Shown here: positions 11,237 through 23,600 of the stretch, piece after piece | How the letters are laid out: the number at the start of each line of letters is the position of its first letter | How positions within the stretch are numbered: position 1 is the stretch's first letter | Assembly (NCBI GenBank): GCA_013350335.1 | Contig: CM023540.1 | Span: 15,629,828-15,693,827 of the forward strand | Length of the DNA stretch: 64,000 nucleotides | From: Chimonanthus salicifolius | Taxonomy: Eukaryota > Streptophyta > Magnoliopsida > Laurales > Calycanthaceae | Direction of reading: 5' to 3' | Made by a program: the position numbers and the translations under genes | The notes under the pieces: generated by a model | What the model saw: only the letters and a program-made list of their open reading frames with translations | Told to the model about the DNA's origin: nothing | Database searches by the model: none

Positions 11237-14139
11237 GTAACTAAGATCTAATCCTTTGATTTTTCTTAGCTTTGAATTATTAGTTTAAATGGTTTTGAAA
11301 ATATATTTTAATTTGGTTTTGCTGCTATGGTCTTTATCCAAGTTGGCCTTTTAAAATCTAATAACTTGGCCCAAACTGAGATCATACTGGTATTCAGTCC
11401 TAGGTGCTTAAGGAACAACTGAAGGTGGTGTTTAAAAACAACTTCCGATGCTGCCCTTGAACTCCTTTAGCGATGATTGAGAGATTAGTTGGGGTGTTTT
11501 CCGTAAAATCAAATCAAGTATTACATTCTCAATTTCTCATTTACCTTGGGTCTTGTTAGATTAAATCTTAGACTAAAGATATCTTGGATTTCAGCCCAAT
11601 TAATTTGTATAAGCAGTTAAGGTATTCAGTTAATTATTTATATGGGTCTTAATAATTGATCATCCCTTTTTTTTTTTTTCTAAAAATTTAACAATTGAAA
11701 TTAACTAAAGAAGAGTACATAAAAGAAAGAAAAACTAAAGCAAGAAACATAATCAAGACCCCAGAAAATCACAAAGACTAATATATAATTAATTTGAATA
11801 CAAAATTTAATTAATAATTTTGCATCTAAAAAGTTAAAAAAATAGATTTTAAATAAATTTTTTTATATAATTAAAATTTTAATTAAATATTACTTATAAT
11901 AATATTAACCTGACTTATCCTCAACTTCTGTCAAGACGCCCCGTCACGCCCCTACTTTCACCGACGGGAGCAGCAAAACCCTTTCGCTGTTTGCATAGTC
12001 TCCCTCCTCTGCCCTTCAGCCCCAATCGCCGCCTCAGCATTCATTCCTGCCAAGATCTGAGAAGCCTCAGCACCAGCCTGTGGACCGATCCTCTGCTGCC
12101 GAACGATCGCCTCCCTTAGCTTTGCAGAAGGTTCAACATTACCTCAACCGATCAGTTCTGAGGTTTGCTTCCATTCACCCATCTGCTGTGGATTCCTCTT
12201 CTTCTTATTTCCTTCTCTTTATTTTCTGTTGGTTTTTGTATTTTTGGTTTAAGGTTTAATAATGCCACCAAGTTTTAAGTGGTCGAATGAAGTCTATCTA
12301 AGCCCTTTTACAACAGGGTCGAACAACAGTTGCAGACTAGAACCCATGCCTTTTGGTTCCATATTTTTTATAAGTGAAGTTGGGAAATTGATGTAGTTTT
12401 AATTGTGGTTATGTAGGTCGATTATCCATATCAAAGCTTTCGTAAATATATTAGACAAAGACTATGACCTGTTTGATACAATGCTTTAACCAAATATTAT
12501 ACACAGGCAATAGGAGATGGTAGCTTGGACAATGTTCAATTCAAGAGTGTTCCATTTCCATTATTATGTGACCAAAAGGCCAAACCAACAAAATGCCTCC
12601 AAATTTATGCAACTTACAATCCTTAAGACATTATTATCTATGTGCATCCTTTGTTATGCATGTTTACGACCTTTATTATCTTTAGATGTCATATATGTAT
12701 TCATCTTGTAACTGTTGGTTAGTTATCAACAGCAAAGATGCACAAAAATAAGTGCATATAAAGCAAGGGGAAGGGGGAGGGGGATTGCAAAATTATATTT
12801 TGTCAGGTTAAATTGGAATACGATCAAAGTGGAGTCAGACCATGATAAACTAAAGAGAGAATGAGCACAACAAAAGCCAGTTTCAGATTAAAGGCAAATG
12901 TTCACAGAAGATAGATTCAGATCAGATCATTAGAAAAACAGAGAAGAAGAGCGGGAATGATGGGGAGGTTCATTACAACACCAATACTATTTAAGCCAAT
13001 TTAAACATAAAACTAAAACTTGAGTGACTGTTGGACTGAGAAGAAGTGACTAAGCGCATGCATAAGCCCAGGATCAATAACTAGGTGAAGAATGTAAGGA
13101 GGTAATAACCAAGAATGATAATGCTGGTCACAATGTTCTCCTTTTCCCTCTCAACTCCAACAGATTGAAGAGATAAAAAGAAAGAAAGAGCATTGGGTTA
13201 CCATTTCTTGCACAAGTCATCTTCTTAGCAAATGCTGCACAGGTCATCTTCTTTCTTGGATTGAATGCCCAACTGTTGAGTATAAAAGAAAGAAAGTCCT
13301 GCCATTTCAGTAACTTGTGCAAGCATTTGGTAATGACTTCCATTGGCTTCTCCATCCCTTTCCTCTTAAAACTCACAAAAATAAAATGAGAGAGAGAGAG
13401 ACATACTCGGGGATCTTTTACAATTCCGGTCAGCAAGAGAAATAGAGTGTGGGAGACAACGCTGTAGAAGGTTTTAGGGTTTTGGGTTGGACTTGCTTGG
13501 TGTGGGCAATTTCAAAAACATTCTTCTCGAGATATTATCAGCTACTTAAAATGTTGGAGATATTTTCAAATGTTGGGGTTTCTATGGGGATATTATCAGA
13601 AAATCTCATAGAAAGTATAATATTTACAAAATAATAAAAAATATATAATAAATAAATACATAAATAAAAATGACATTTAAATTGAAATAACCATTAATGA
13701 ATTTGTAATTTGAGTGCAAATACATTATAAGAGATTACTAACATCGTTAATTATCTAACAGAACAAAATATAATTCATTCTTGAAAAAAAAGCATCCAAT
13801 GCCACATAAGTTTATTGCTAAATACCACCATACAAGTCATCAAAGATTAAAATAAAATAAAAAATCAAAAATCATTATCAACAAAACCTAACCCAAAAAA
13901 AGCCTGCCTAAGTAAAGTTTCAACTTACTATCAATTGCTAAATATCATCATCAAAGTCATCAAATGTCAAAATAAAATCAACTCTGTAAGTCACAAGCAA
14001 TCACCAACGAAGCCAAATTTGAAATTTCAACTAAAAACCATAAATGTTCTAAGATATCAAAATGTTGTAAACTCTCAAACTCTTCAAAGGAAACTAGAGT
14101 ATCTTCGTCATCATCATATCACTATGATGTTGATTTTCT
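11237..14139. other. Intergenic stretch with a GC-richer block at about 11925..12175
   Basis: Mostly AT-rich with no supportable exon. The block 11925..12175 is GC-richer, lacks a long ORF and ends in CTGAG|GTTTGC, so it could be a non-coding first exon or old promoter. No product can be named. A minus-strand open stretch at 13128..13436 shows no recognisable domain. Confidence 0.4.
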
Positions 14140-14400
14140 TCATTGTAGAAAATCATCTTCTTCATTCCAACCATCAAAGGAATGGATATCATCAAGTGAA
14201 ACGGGCTTGGTTGAGACAAGAGAGGACATGAGAAGAAAAGCGAGAAGTACTTGTGGAGATGGGCCGAATGCTGTTGGTAGCAATGATTCCGACGTTTGAG
14301 GAGAATCGATAGTGGCAAGGGCCAAGGTGAGAGGAGGAATGGCGCCGGACTGGATGGTGACGGTGTTTTGATTTTGTGGCAATAGTTGTGTCAGTCTGGT
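14140..14400 (-). pseudogene. Unidentified coding-like fragment (degenerate)
   Basis: The minus strand reads an open, compositionally protein-like segment with GAIPPLTLALATIDSPQTSE, LLPTAFGPSPQVLLAFLLM and PVSLDDIHSFDGWNEEDDF. It then stops; an acidic stretch (DDDEDTLVSFEEFE) continues in another frame downstream. There is no in-frame ATG at the left end. It may be a fragment of a real gene or retrocopy. I do not recognise the family. Confidence 0.25.
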
Positions 14401-14439
14401 CTACCCATTTATATATGGGTTTGTGTCAAGTCAGATTTT

Positions 14440-15545
14440 GCTAGGTCTATTTTTAATCTTTAAATGTTGTGGCCTTAAAAAACATGGCTCAGTTGATCTA
14501 ATCAAGGCGATTTTTGATGGGCTAAATACTCGATAAAAGACCTTTCCAATGAACCCATCGCCGGTCCATTTGATGGATCCTATGCTTAGGGGTATTGGGT
14601 AATACGACACACTAGTTTTCAAGTGATCATCCTTTAAATATGACGTACTAAGGTTGTGTGTACCCCTTGAGAACATTAAGTAGGAGGTTCTCTAGGGCTA
14701 GGAAAACTTAGGATAACTTTTGCCCATCGTCTCCTCTTAGAAAAAAAGATGATATTCTCTTGGCAAAGGTGGAGAACACCAACTCTTCTCGGAGGAGGAG
14801 AAGATCCACTATTTGCGGGCTCCATTTTCTTCTAGAGAATGCATCCAAACAGGAGAAGTTGGACTTCTCCAGAAGAAGTCTCCCCATTTCTCTCTCTCCA
14901 AACACAACCTTAAATGATGATTTCACATAGTTTTAATTTCAATAATATATTAACTTATTATAAATAATAAATTCAACAAATTAAACTAGAGATTGTAAGA
15001 TGCCAATTATAAAAATAGAATTTCATTTAAATATTTTTATCTCTTTTGTATAAGTAAATAAAATCAACAATTGACAATGAGGTCTACTTTAGCAAAAACA
15101 AGGAAATGCTAAGATGATATTATCTAAGTCATGAGGTGTTCGTGATGCAATTTGGATTGTATGACATTTAACAATCGTCAATTGTCAATTTTTTTACTTA
15201 AATAAAATAGAAAAATATTTAAAATGAAATTCTATTTTTATAATTGACATTTTACAATCTCTAATTTATTTTGTTTAGTTTATTATGTCTAATAAATTAG
15301 TACATTATTGAAATTAAAATAAGGTGAATTCGTAACTTAATATGTCATACTAAAGGATGATCACCCACAAACTGCTGTGCGTTGTATTACCCTGCACACC
15401 TAAGCATGGATGTGAAAGGTCCTTCACTGGATATATGGGCCACCAAAAACGATATTGATTAAATTAATCAAGCTATGTTTTGAAGGCCTCAAAGTTTAAA
15501 GATTAAAAAATAATTTAAGCTAATCATAATTTAAAGAGCTTAAAA
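14440..15545. mobile_element. Long inverted-repeat (foldback) element
   Basis: 14440..14660 and 15330..15540 are inverted copies: both contain a GGTAATAC block, GATCATCCTTTA and an AAGACCTTTC/AAGGACCTTTC block. The inner parts 14920..15080 and 15170..15335 are also inverted copies. Arms total about 400 bp; 14660..14920 looks like an extra insertion in the left arm. No transposase is present. A third, direct copy of the arm follows at 15530..15665 and is cut by the solo LTR. Confidence 0.65.
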
Positions 15546-15665
15546 ATGTGGCTTAATTGATTCAATCAATGTGATATTTAGTGGTCATATATTCAATGAA
15601 AGAACTTTCTAACAGGCCCTTTACGACCCCTTTTGGTGTTCACCATGCCTAGTTGCGTGGGGTAA

Positions 15666-16740
15666 TGATGCAGGAAAATGAGGATAGGGTACCCCTAAAT
15701 TCCTAATTTGGTTCCCTTAGGGATGAAAAAGGCTAAACTAGAGTTGAAATTAATTAATCAATTAATATAGACAATTACTTAATATAAATTTACTCCGCAT
15801 AATCATGCCAAGACTAAAAATGTAATGTGTTAATGGGAATAAAGAGGATCAATCAATCCCGACGATTATCTGGTCAACTAGTTAAGGCCTGGGTTGTAAG
15901 GTACTGTATGGTATTAAACACTTAGCAGGAGAAAGGAATAGATGGGGCACTGTTTAACTAATATGGGCTGTAGGAAACGAAGGGTTTTGAAGGGGAAATG
16001 AAGGGGTCTGTCTTGGAGTGGAAGCCTTGAGGTGGAACAAGCTTGCTGCAGTGAAGGGAAAAGGCTGGGAGAGGGGAGGCGAAATCCAAGGGGCTGAAAA
16101 AAGAGATGCGGCAGCAGTAAGAGGATTTTGGATGTGGTGAAAACACTATAGGGGCCTAAGGAAGGGGCTGCAACAGCAGTAAAGGGCCTTAGGGAAAGGC
16201 TGTGACAGCAGCAGGATGGATTATGGCAAGAGGTGACAGCACAAGGGAGGGAAGGGGGAAGAGGGAGGGAGGGAGAGAGAGAAGGGAAAAAAAAGAGAGG
16301 GGGGGAGGGGGGGGTGGGTGTTGTGGAAGGCAGAGACTGGGTTTAGAGAGGGGCAGAAGTCAAGGAAAGGGTGGGGTAGAGGTAACAGCAACATAGGACA
16401 ACAGCAAAGGGGAAGGTTTGGAAGGATTCATGACAAACGTATATGGGATTGGGAAAGGGATACGGCAGTAAGGCTTGGGTTTAAGCTCCAAAAGAAGATA
16501 AAAAGAGAAAGGGAAGAAGAGAGAAGAGAGGTACCTGGATAGAGGAGGAAGAATGGTTTGTTGGCTTCACAAACCCTCAAGGGGAATCACACCATGCTCA
16601 CATGCGACAGCTCGAAGATTTTCCTTTCCATTTTCATTTCTTCATCGTCTGCTTCTCCTTAGGGTTAAGACCCCTTTTAAAACAAAAGGGTGAAGTTGGG
16701 CCTGGCTGCTGGGCTTTCGAAGCTGGGCCTGACTGCATCA
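15666..16740. mobile_element. Solo LTR with 8-bp inverted ends (1075 bp)
   Basis: It starts TGATGCAG and ends CTGCATCA, flanked by a perfect 5-bp TSD GGTAA (15661..15665 and 16741..16745). The interior is purine-rich on the plus strand with no conserved ORF. Family unassigned. It is inserted in a copy of the 14440..15545 repeat arm. Confidence 0.82.
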
Positions 16741-16745
16741 GGTAA

Positions 16746-17559
16746 TATGGTGCACACTAGTGTACAGTTGATTATTTCACTTTAGAGTTTGCAAAAGAAC
16801 CTCACTACCATACATTTGACCCTCTTTGATGACCAGATAGAAAATTGGAGAGAGAAAAAGAGGTTATTGGAAAGAATGAGAAAGAATGTGTCTTTGGTGA
16901 TATGGGGAAAATAGAATAGGATAAAAAGGAAATATAACATTTAATGAGGGGCATTATTGTTGATTTAACAATTTAACACTTTCGAAGTAAAAAACCATGT
17001 TGTAGGCGCCGAAAACCATCAAAAGATTGGTGCCTATATCAACACACACCCTATAGTTTTTATCATTATTGACTTTTTTTTTTAGTCACAAGTAAAACTA
17101 TGTTGCTATCATGTATTTGATTTATAGTGTGTAGCATTTCATCATTACTATTGGTTCCATTTTTTTATTGTATGTGCCCACTGTTGAACATGTTTCATCG
17201 TCATCATTATCATCACCACCATCTAAGCCATTTTTCCCATCAATTTGGATTTGACAAATTATTTCCATGAGCTGATACCTATGATGCCTATCGGACTTGA
17301 ATCCACAACTTCTAGTCTGCAACCATGAGCCTTTACCAGTTGTTATTGAACTACTGTGAAACATGTATGAAACTAGTAGAACTCCACCCTTCTTTGATAC
17401 CCACCTGGTGAAATCATCTTATTTTCTCAACATATTCTGCAAAAATGAATAACATTCCATCCACATTCGACATAATTCACATATTATTTCCTTGAAAAAT
17501 CAATGGAACATTCCTTTACTTTTGTCTTCTTTGAGATCGACAGTTGTAGATAGAAGAGG
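16746..17559 (+). promoter_or_regulatory. Upstream region of the NOPCHAP1-like gene
   Basis: 814 bp between the solo LTR and the predicted start codon. It must hold the promoter and 5' UTR if exon 1 is right. No clear TATA box was identified. An in-frame TAG nine bases before the ATG limits the start. Confidence 0.45.
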
Positions 17560-17617
17560 ATGCAGACTACCGGCAAAGATCTTCTTGAGCTAGAAGCTCA
17601 AAAACCTTCTTTTTTAG
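17560..17617 (+). CDS. NOPCHAP1-like exon 1
   Basis: ATG at 17560 reads MQTTGKDLLELEAQKPSFL and ends TTAG|GTAAAC in phase 1, exactly the phase exon 2 needs (G + AG gives Glu). GKDLLELE resembles the KELL motif near the human N terminus. The exon is inferred from phase and motif, not from transcript data. Confidence 0.65.
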
Positions 17618-20600
17618 GTAAACTTCTTCATCTTCTTGAATTATCTGTAGCCATCAGCAATCTCAAATGAAGAGATTGAGAGGTAAATGAATATATCCAA
17701 ATTTTAAGGGAACAATTATTGTACTTAGGTGTTGTTTTTGTATATATTTCTTGGCTATTAATAAGGGAGACCTTTCCTTTGAGAACTGTTTTTGTTCAGA
17801 GCTCCATCAAATTTTTTTGTAGGGTTAACATTTCCACAACTTAACTCCTTGCACCAACTTTAGTAAAATATTAGTAAAGAAATTCTTTTTTTCTGATATT
17901 CTGTGAATCAATGGGCCCTATCATATTGAAGATTTAGCCATAGAGAACTTCAAAATTAAAACTTAGGATAAAAAACATGTTTGGCCATTAGATTTAGATT
18001 CATCAAAATTAACAGTGAAATAAGTATCAATTTCAATGCATTTGGATCGAATGGCTAACAATCACTTTTGATCTCAATTTTTTAATTTATGATACTCAAT
18101 AATTATATTTTCAATATGATGACACCAATAGCCCATTGCATGTTAGTTGTCAAAGATGGAATTTCTGTTACTAGATCTACATATGTTACTTGAACATGGT
18201 TCACCTTGATTCACCATTTTAATGAGGTATAATTTTTTCGTATGTTTTTCTTTTTTGTTCTTTTGATTAGTTTCCTATAAACATTTGATTAAATTGTTTG
18301 AACTGAGCAATGACCAAAGCAATTTTTATGATGGGTTTGGTTCTCAGTAGTCAATTTTGTTTTGTTATGGCCAGAATGACCAGAACCAAGGTTGTCAAAA
18401 TGGCACGAGTCGTGAGTCGACTTGTGCGATTCAAATAGAGTCGGATGTTCATCCGACTCAAATCGGACACCATATCGATTGTTGTTGATTATCGCATGAT
18501 TTTGTGCTGGACTCATGAATCGTACGAGTCGAGTCGTTGAATTGTAGAGTTGCACGATTCATCTTTTGGTTGAAACGACTTTTGCATGGGATTTTGAAAC
18601 TACTTTTGCATGCCCATTTAAGTTACGTCATCTATAGGCCTAAAATCTCGAGAAAAACCTAATTAATTGGCCTATATTCTCTCGAGACTCCAAATAAACA
18701 TCGAGAAAAACCTAATTAATTGGCCTATATTCTCTCGAGACTCCAAATAAACAACCCTTGTCATTCGTTAGCCTCTACAACTTCCTCCAAGCCTCCGCAA
18801 GTCTCTTCAAGTCCTCCTACCCTTCACAAGCCATTCGCAACTCCTCCAAGCATTCACAAGCCTCTGCAACTGCCTCCTACCCTTGGCAAGCCTTCTGCAA
18901 GTCAGTCGCATGTCTTCTAAGCAGTCGCAAGCCTTCGATTCTTCTCTTAAAAGGTATGGTTTTTTTTTTTCACTGTTTTCCACTTCCATAACTGGATTTC
19001 GTCCTTTTTTTTTTCTTCTCTTCTTCCGTACCTTTTCGTCTTTCTTCTTCTTCTTCTCTTTTTTATCCTCCTCTCTTCCTTTGTTTTTCTCTGTCTTCCG
19101 CGTCTGTCTTCCTCTGTTCTGTTTTTTTTTTTTTTTCGTTTTTTCTATTTCTGTTTGATCTATGTATGTAATAAGTTTATATTTCCATTTGATTGACCTA
19201 TGTAATGCTACTTATCTAATAAGTTTCATCACTTCCTGTACTAATTTCCTCTGTCTTCCTTTGTTTTAATTTTTACTATTTCCCGTCTAGTCATGCAGTA
19301 TACTGTTATACACCATACAATATACTGTTATATTGTATACTGTATGGTGTACAATATACTGTATTGTAAACTATACAGTATACTCTTATACTGTATATTG
19401 TTATGTATAACAGTATATTGTTATACACTTATACAGTATACATTTATACACTTATACACTTACACAATACTGTTATTTATAGTTTATACTGTACTGTTAT
19501 GCATAACAGTATACAATTATGTATGTGTATAACAGTATACAGTTATGTACAAGTGTTTAATAGTATACTGTAAAAACTTGACTTTTAATGCATTTTGATT
19601 TAATTTTGAATTGGTACATTTTGTTATATATTCATGTGTTTGCATATTTACTTATATATTATGAGGAATTGAACAAAACGTTATGAATCTTACGATTCAC
19701 GATTCACAATTCACACCCCTAGACCGATTCACGATATGATTCATTTTTGACAACCTGGCCAGAACATTCCTGATCCAGCCAAATGACAGAACAGAATGGC
19801 ATATAATTCTGTACCGGGTTTCGTTCTGGTTGGAACAAGCTTGATTTTATCCCGTTTAGGCCCTAGCCGTTCGCTGTATTGTTTTCATATATATTTTTTA
19901 AAATTTTCACATTTCCGTCTACAATCCAACTGCATAAAATCATATTAGACTTAATTAACTATAATTGACTAAAATTTCAGCCTAAAGTTCAATTTATAGC
20001 CATTTGATTTTAGTCGTCAAAGGGATTTAGTGTCCTTAATTCAAGAAATTCAGGTGATTTTGACCACTAAGATCAAGTGGCTAAAAGTTGTATTTTTGGA
20101 TTGAAATTCGGTCTACTTCTAGTTTATCTAGTCTATCTCCAATTCATACAATATTTTCTCGATGCTACAAAAATTAGAGAAAAAAATGAAATGGATTTGG
20201 TGCACCCATCTGCTTTGAGTTTTGACCTTTGATTTTAAATAAAATGAGAATTCAAGTTCATTTCTTGGATACTTTTGAGGGTTTTGTTTTCTAATTGGAT
20301 TTTTTTTTGATTCCTATTAGTGTAAAATTCGAACCCTTTTAAATTAGTATTTGATAGTTACACTTTTATGACTTAAGATTACAAACATGAAATTGGTATT
20401 AATGATATTTTTTATTTTTATTTGTATATATTAGTTTGAAATGATGTAAATAATTAGAGCCAGCATTTTTTTAAGTTTGTAATATCTTCTTCATATTTTA
20501 TCATATTTTTTACCTTTTTAAAATAAATAAATAAATTATGCCGTCTTTTCCGAAGCGGAACACCAAAATGGATGGATACCGAATGTCCTGCTATAGTGAC

Positions 20601-23600
20601 AAAATCATAACGGGTGTCGGAACAGATCTAACAACTATTTTTTGGTGTTTTGAAACCTAGTATGTTTTGATTGCTTATTGGTAGGCCAAGTATTGGACAA
20701 CTTGAGCCTTTCAACCTGGAAAATATTCTAGGACACTACTCATCCATGATGGGTGTACCATAACAAGTTTTTAGAGTATGGAACTACCAAGCCATGGACC
20801 CCACAAAGGATTTATAATAGAAGTAGAATCAATAACAAGTGGAAAAAATCAATTGGAACCCCTGGTCAAGGAATCATCTACAAGCCTCTACAAGTAGAAT
20901 GTCTTGCGAACTCAACAAGAGGACCAATTTGCATTTATCTTCTACAAGCCTCCAACAGTTGGAATAAGTTATTGGATCCATAGCATTTGTCATGTGACAG
21001 AAGTATGCTATGAGATACGTTCGCGTATGATTCCGTTTAGGTGTTCAATGGTAAAATAAAAATTTTGTCAAAAAATATATGAATGCTAAAATTACAAAAA
21101 CAAAAACATCTGGGTTTAATACAGTTTTATTAGTTCAAGGCTAAAAATTCAGCATATACATGTACATATATTTGTATATGCATATTCTAAACATTTGAAT
21201 GTATGGATCTAGTTAAGAGGTTTTACTATTGCATACACATGGAATTTGTTTATACATAAGATTCATCAAACAATATTGTCACAACTCACAATCATTACAT
21301 GCTGGTATATGTGACACGTAAATAAACTATAATTAACATTGTTAAAGATCATGTGCTTACATTAATATATATGATATGCTGCTTGTGTAAATTATCTTTT
21401 TGGTACAAATCAATCAACTCATCCACAATGTACAACAACTGATTATTGCATAAACTAGTTTACATACGGAAGAGAGAGAAGTAAAATAAATTTGCAAACA
21501 AAAGAAATAAAGAACTAGTAAAATTATTTGGTGCTAATAGTTTTGGAAATGGAAGGGTTGATAAATGGATCTTGAATTCTTAATCATCATGAGTTATGCA
21601 TGTTGCTTGCATAAGAGATTTACATATCAAGTGAGGGACATAGAAGGGGGAAAAGTGGTAAAGCGAATAGAGAACATTTTAAGATTATTTAATAGTCAAT
21701 TTTTTAGGCTCTCCAATTTTTGATAACTTATAGATTCTTTTTAATCTTTGGACATATTGTCTATGTGAGGGCTCACTTATGTTAAATGTGATGGCCCCTT
21801 GCAGTGGTCTAAGTATCAATTGAAAAAGTTCATCTTGATTGGACCATTGAAGCCGTATTTTTTAACCTCGTCAAATTTTGAGAGCTTTAAATTATTTTTT
21901 AATCCTTACATGTTGTCAACCCCTGTGATCTCACTTTGGTTCGATACTCCAATGTGATGGGGTTTCTTGTGAATTCTGGTGATATGCCACCATGTAGCCC
22001 GGTGGCGCTCGCCCCTTAGTTCGTCTCGAAACTTTATTCTTCGTCTCAAGGCTGATTGAGGGGTTTTCTCCCAGTACATAGTCTCCCGAATCGGTAGTTG
22101 AAGGTTAGTCTCCTCGCTCTTCCTTCTGACGTGCTGCATCATTGCGTACTTTATTCTTCATCTCAAGGCTGATTGCGGGGTTTTCTCCCAGTCCCGAGTC
22201 TCCCGAATCGGTAGTTGAAGGTTAGTCTCCTCGCTCTTCCTTCTGCCGTGGTGCATCATTTTGGTTTTCTTTCCTTTTTTCTTCTCTTGTTTCCGGCTCT
22301 ATTTTATTTAGTATTAGTACTCCTTCGCAGTTGTTATAGTCTAGTTTAACCTCGATGGGCGTGCCAAGTATAAATATTAGACTAAAAGATCAACTTAGTT
22401 AGATCATTGGACCTTATTTTTTCGCTTCCCAAGTTTTGAGGGCTTTACATTAATTTTTTTAGTCTTCAAAAGTTTGCACCTTATGTGGAAGACCACTTTG
22501 GTCCAATATGTCGTGTCGGTTGTACATGTCTAAGAAAGAATGGAACTAAAGAAAAAGAACCAAGTTGATTGGATCCATTGAAGCCAAGGTTTTAAGATCC
22601 ATAAAATTTGATTTTCCAAGTGGAATTACCAAGAAACAATTGAACAAGTCTTATTACAAATCTTACTATTAATATAATACCATTTCTGTTGTTTGTGTGG
22701 GGCCCACTTTGGTCTATTGTGATAGGGTTGTTGAGATGTGTCGACTATGAACATGAGATGAAAAAATCACCTTGATTGGATTCCCCTGAAAAAAAAAGAA
22801 AGAAATCTCCTTGTTATATAATTGAAGGCATACCTTTTAATCTCTCCAACTTTGATACTTTCAATTTTTGTAATCATTAAATTTTGTACCTCATCTAGGG
22901 CCTGTTTTTGTCTAATGTGATTGATTTGTTAGAACGGTCTAAGCATTAATATGAGATTGGAAAAATTCTACCTTGATTGGATTAGTGGAACAACGATCCC
23001 CGAAGGTGCTCTATTTAAGGTACCTTCCATGTGGTGCCCAAATGCCCCAGCCCCACCCACCGCACACCTCCTTTGGATTGGTTGGTGGAAAGGTCTCAAC
23101 TTGAATAAGGTATCTATAAAAAATCACTTTGATTGGATGAGTACAATCATATTTTATAAAGTCCCAAAAATTCAATTTTATCTGACGGTGTAAACTTTAA
23201 GTGGTTAGATCAAGGTCCATCTATGATGCAGGCCTACGGTCGAATCTCAAAGAAACCCACCAATATGCTGCAGATTTAGAGTGCATTTGTTCAGATCTAT
23301 GGCATCTGAGAGCCCACATAGCCAATCACAGTCTCTGAAATGATTCTACCTTAGTTAGGCAGTGCCGAACAATACCCTAATTGAAAAGAAAACACAAGAG
23401 TCCGAGAATTCAATTACCCTTGTGGAATTTAGATTAAGCCTCCTTTTAATTCAATTAATGAAATGTCGTGGAAGCCAGAATTAAAAGAGAAAAAGATGAA
23501 ATTCGATTAATCCAATTAATTTAGAAATCATAAAACTCAATTGAATTATAATCACCAAGACCTACTTGAAAAGTTGGGTTTACTCTCTTGAGGGTTTGTC

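Larger units (their letters stand above)
18387..19757. mobile_element. hAT-like non-autonomous element with GAGTCG subterminal repeats (1.37 kb)
   Basis: Ends CAAGGTTGTCAAAA and TTTTTGACAACCTG are inverted. The 8-bp TSD is ACCAGAAC (18379..18386) against GCCAGAAC (19758..19765). Subterminal zones carry repeated ACGAGTCG/GACTC-type and CACGATTCAC motifs. The interior has a 53-bp tandem duplication, a pyrimidine-rich tract and a TATACTGT palindromic microsatellite. No transposase. Confidence 0.78.
18330..20660. mobile_element. Dispersed repeat, copy 1 (disrupted by a MITE), boundaries approximate
   Basis: 19790..20640 matches 29590..30410 in inverted orientation: shared GTTCTGG(T/C)TGGA, GGAACACCAAAATG and a long AT-rich middle in the same order. 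The 18387..19757 MITE interrupts its left end. There is no coding capacity, so it is probably a non-autonomous DNA transposon; the exact ends are not determined. Confidence 0.5.

Noticed and set aside
13128..13436. 102-residue minus-strand frame
   Set aside because: No domain, contains an internal repeat (KKMTCA) and a GT donor-like site; insufficient support.
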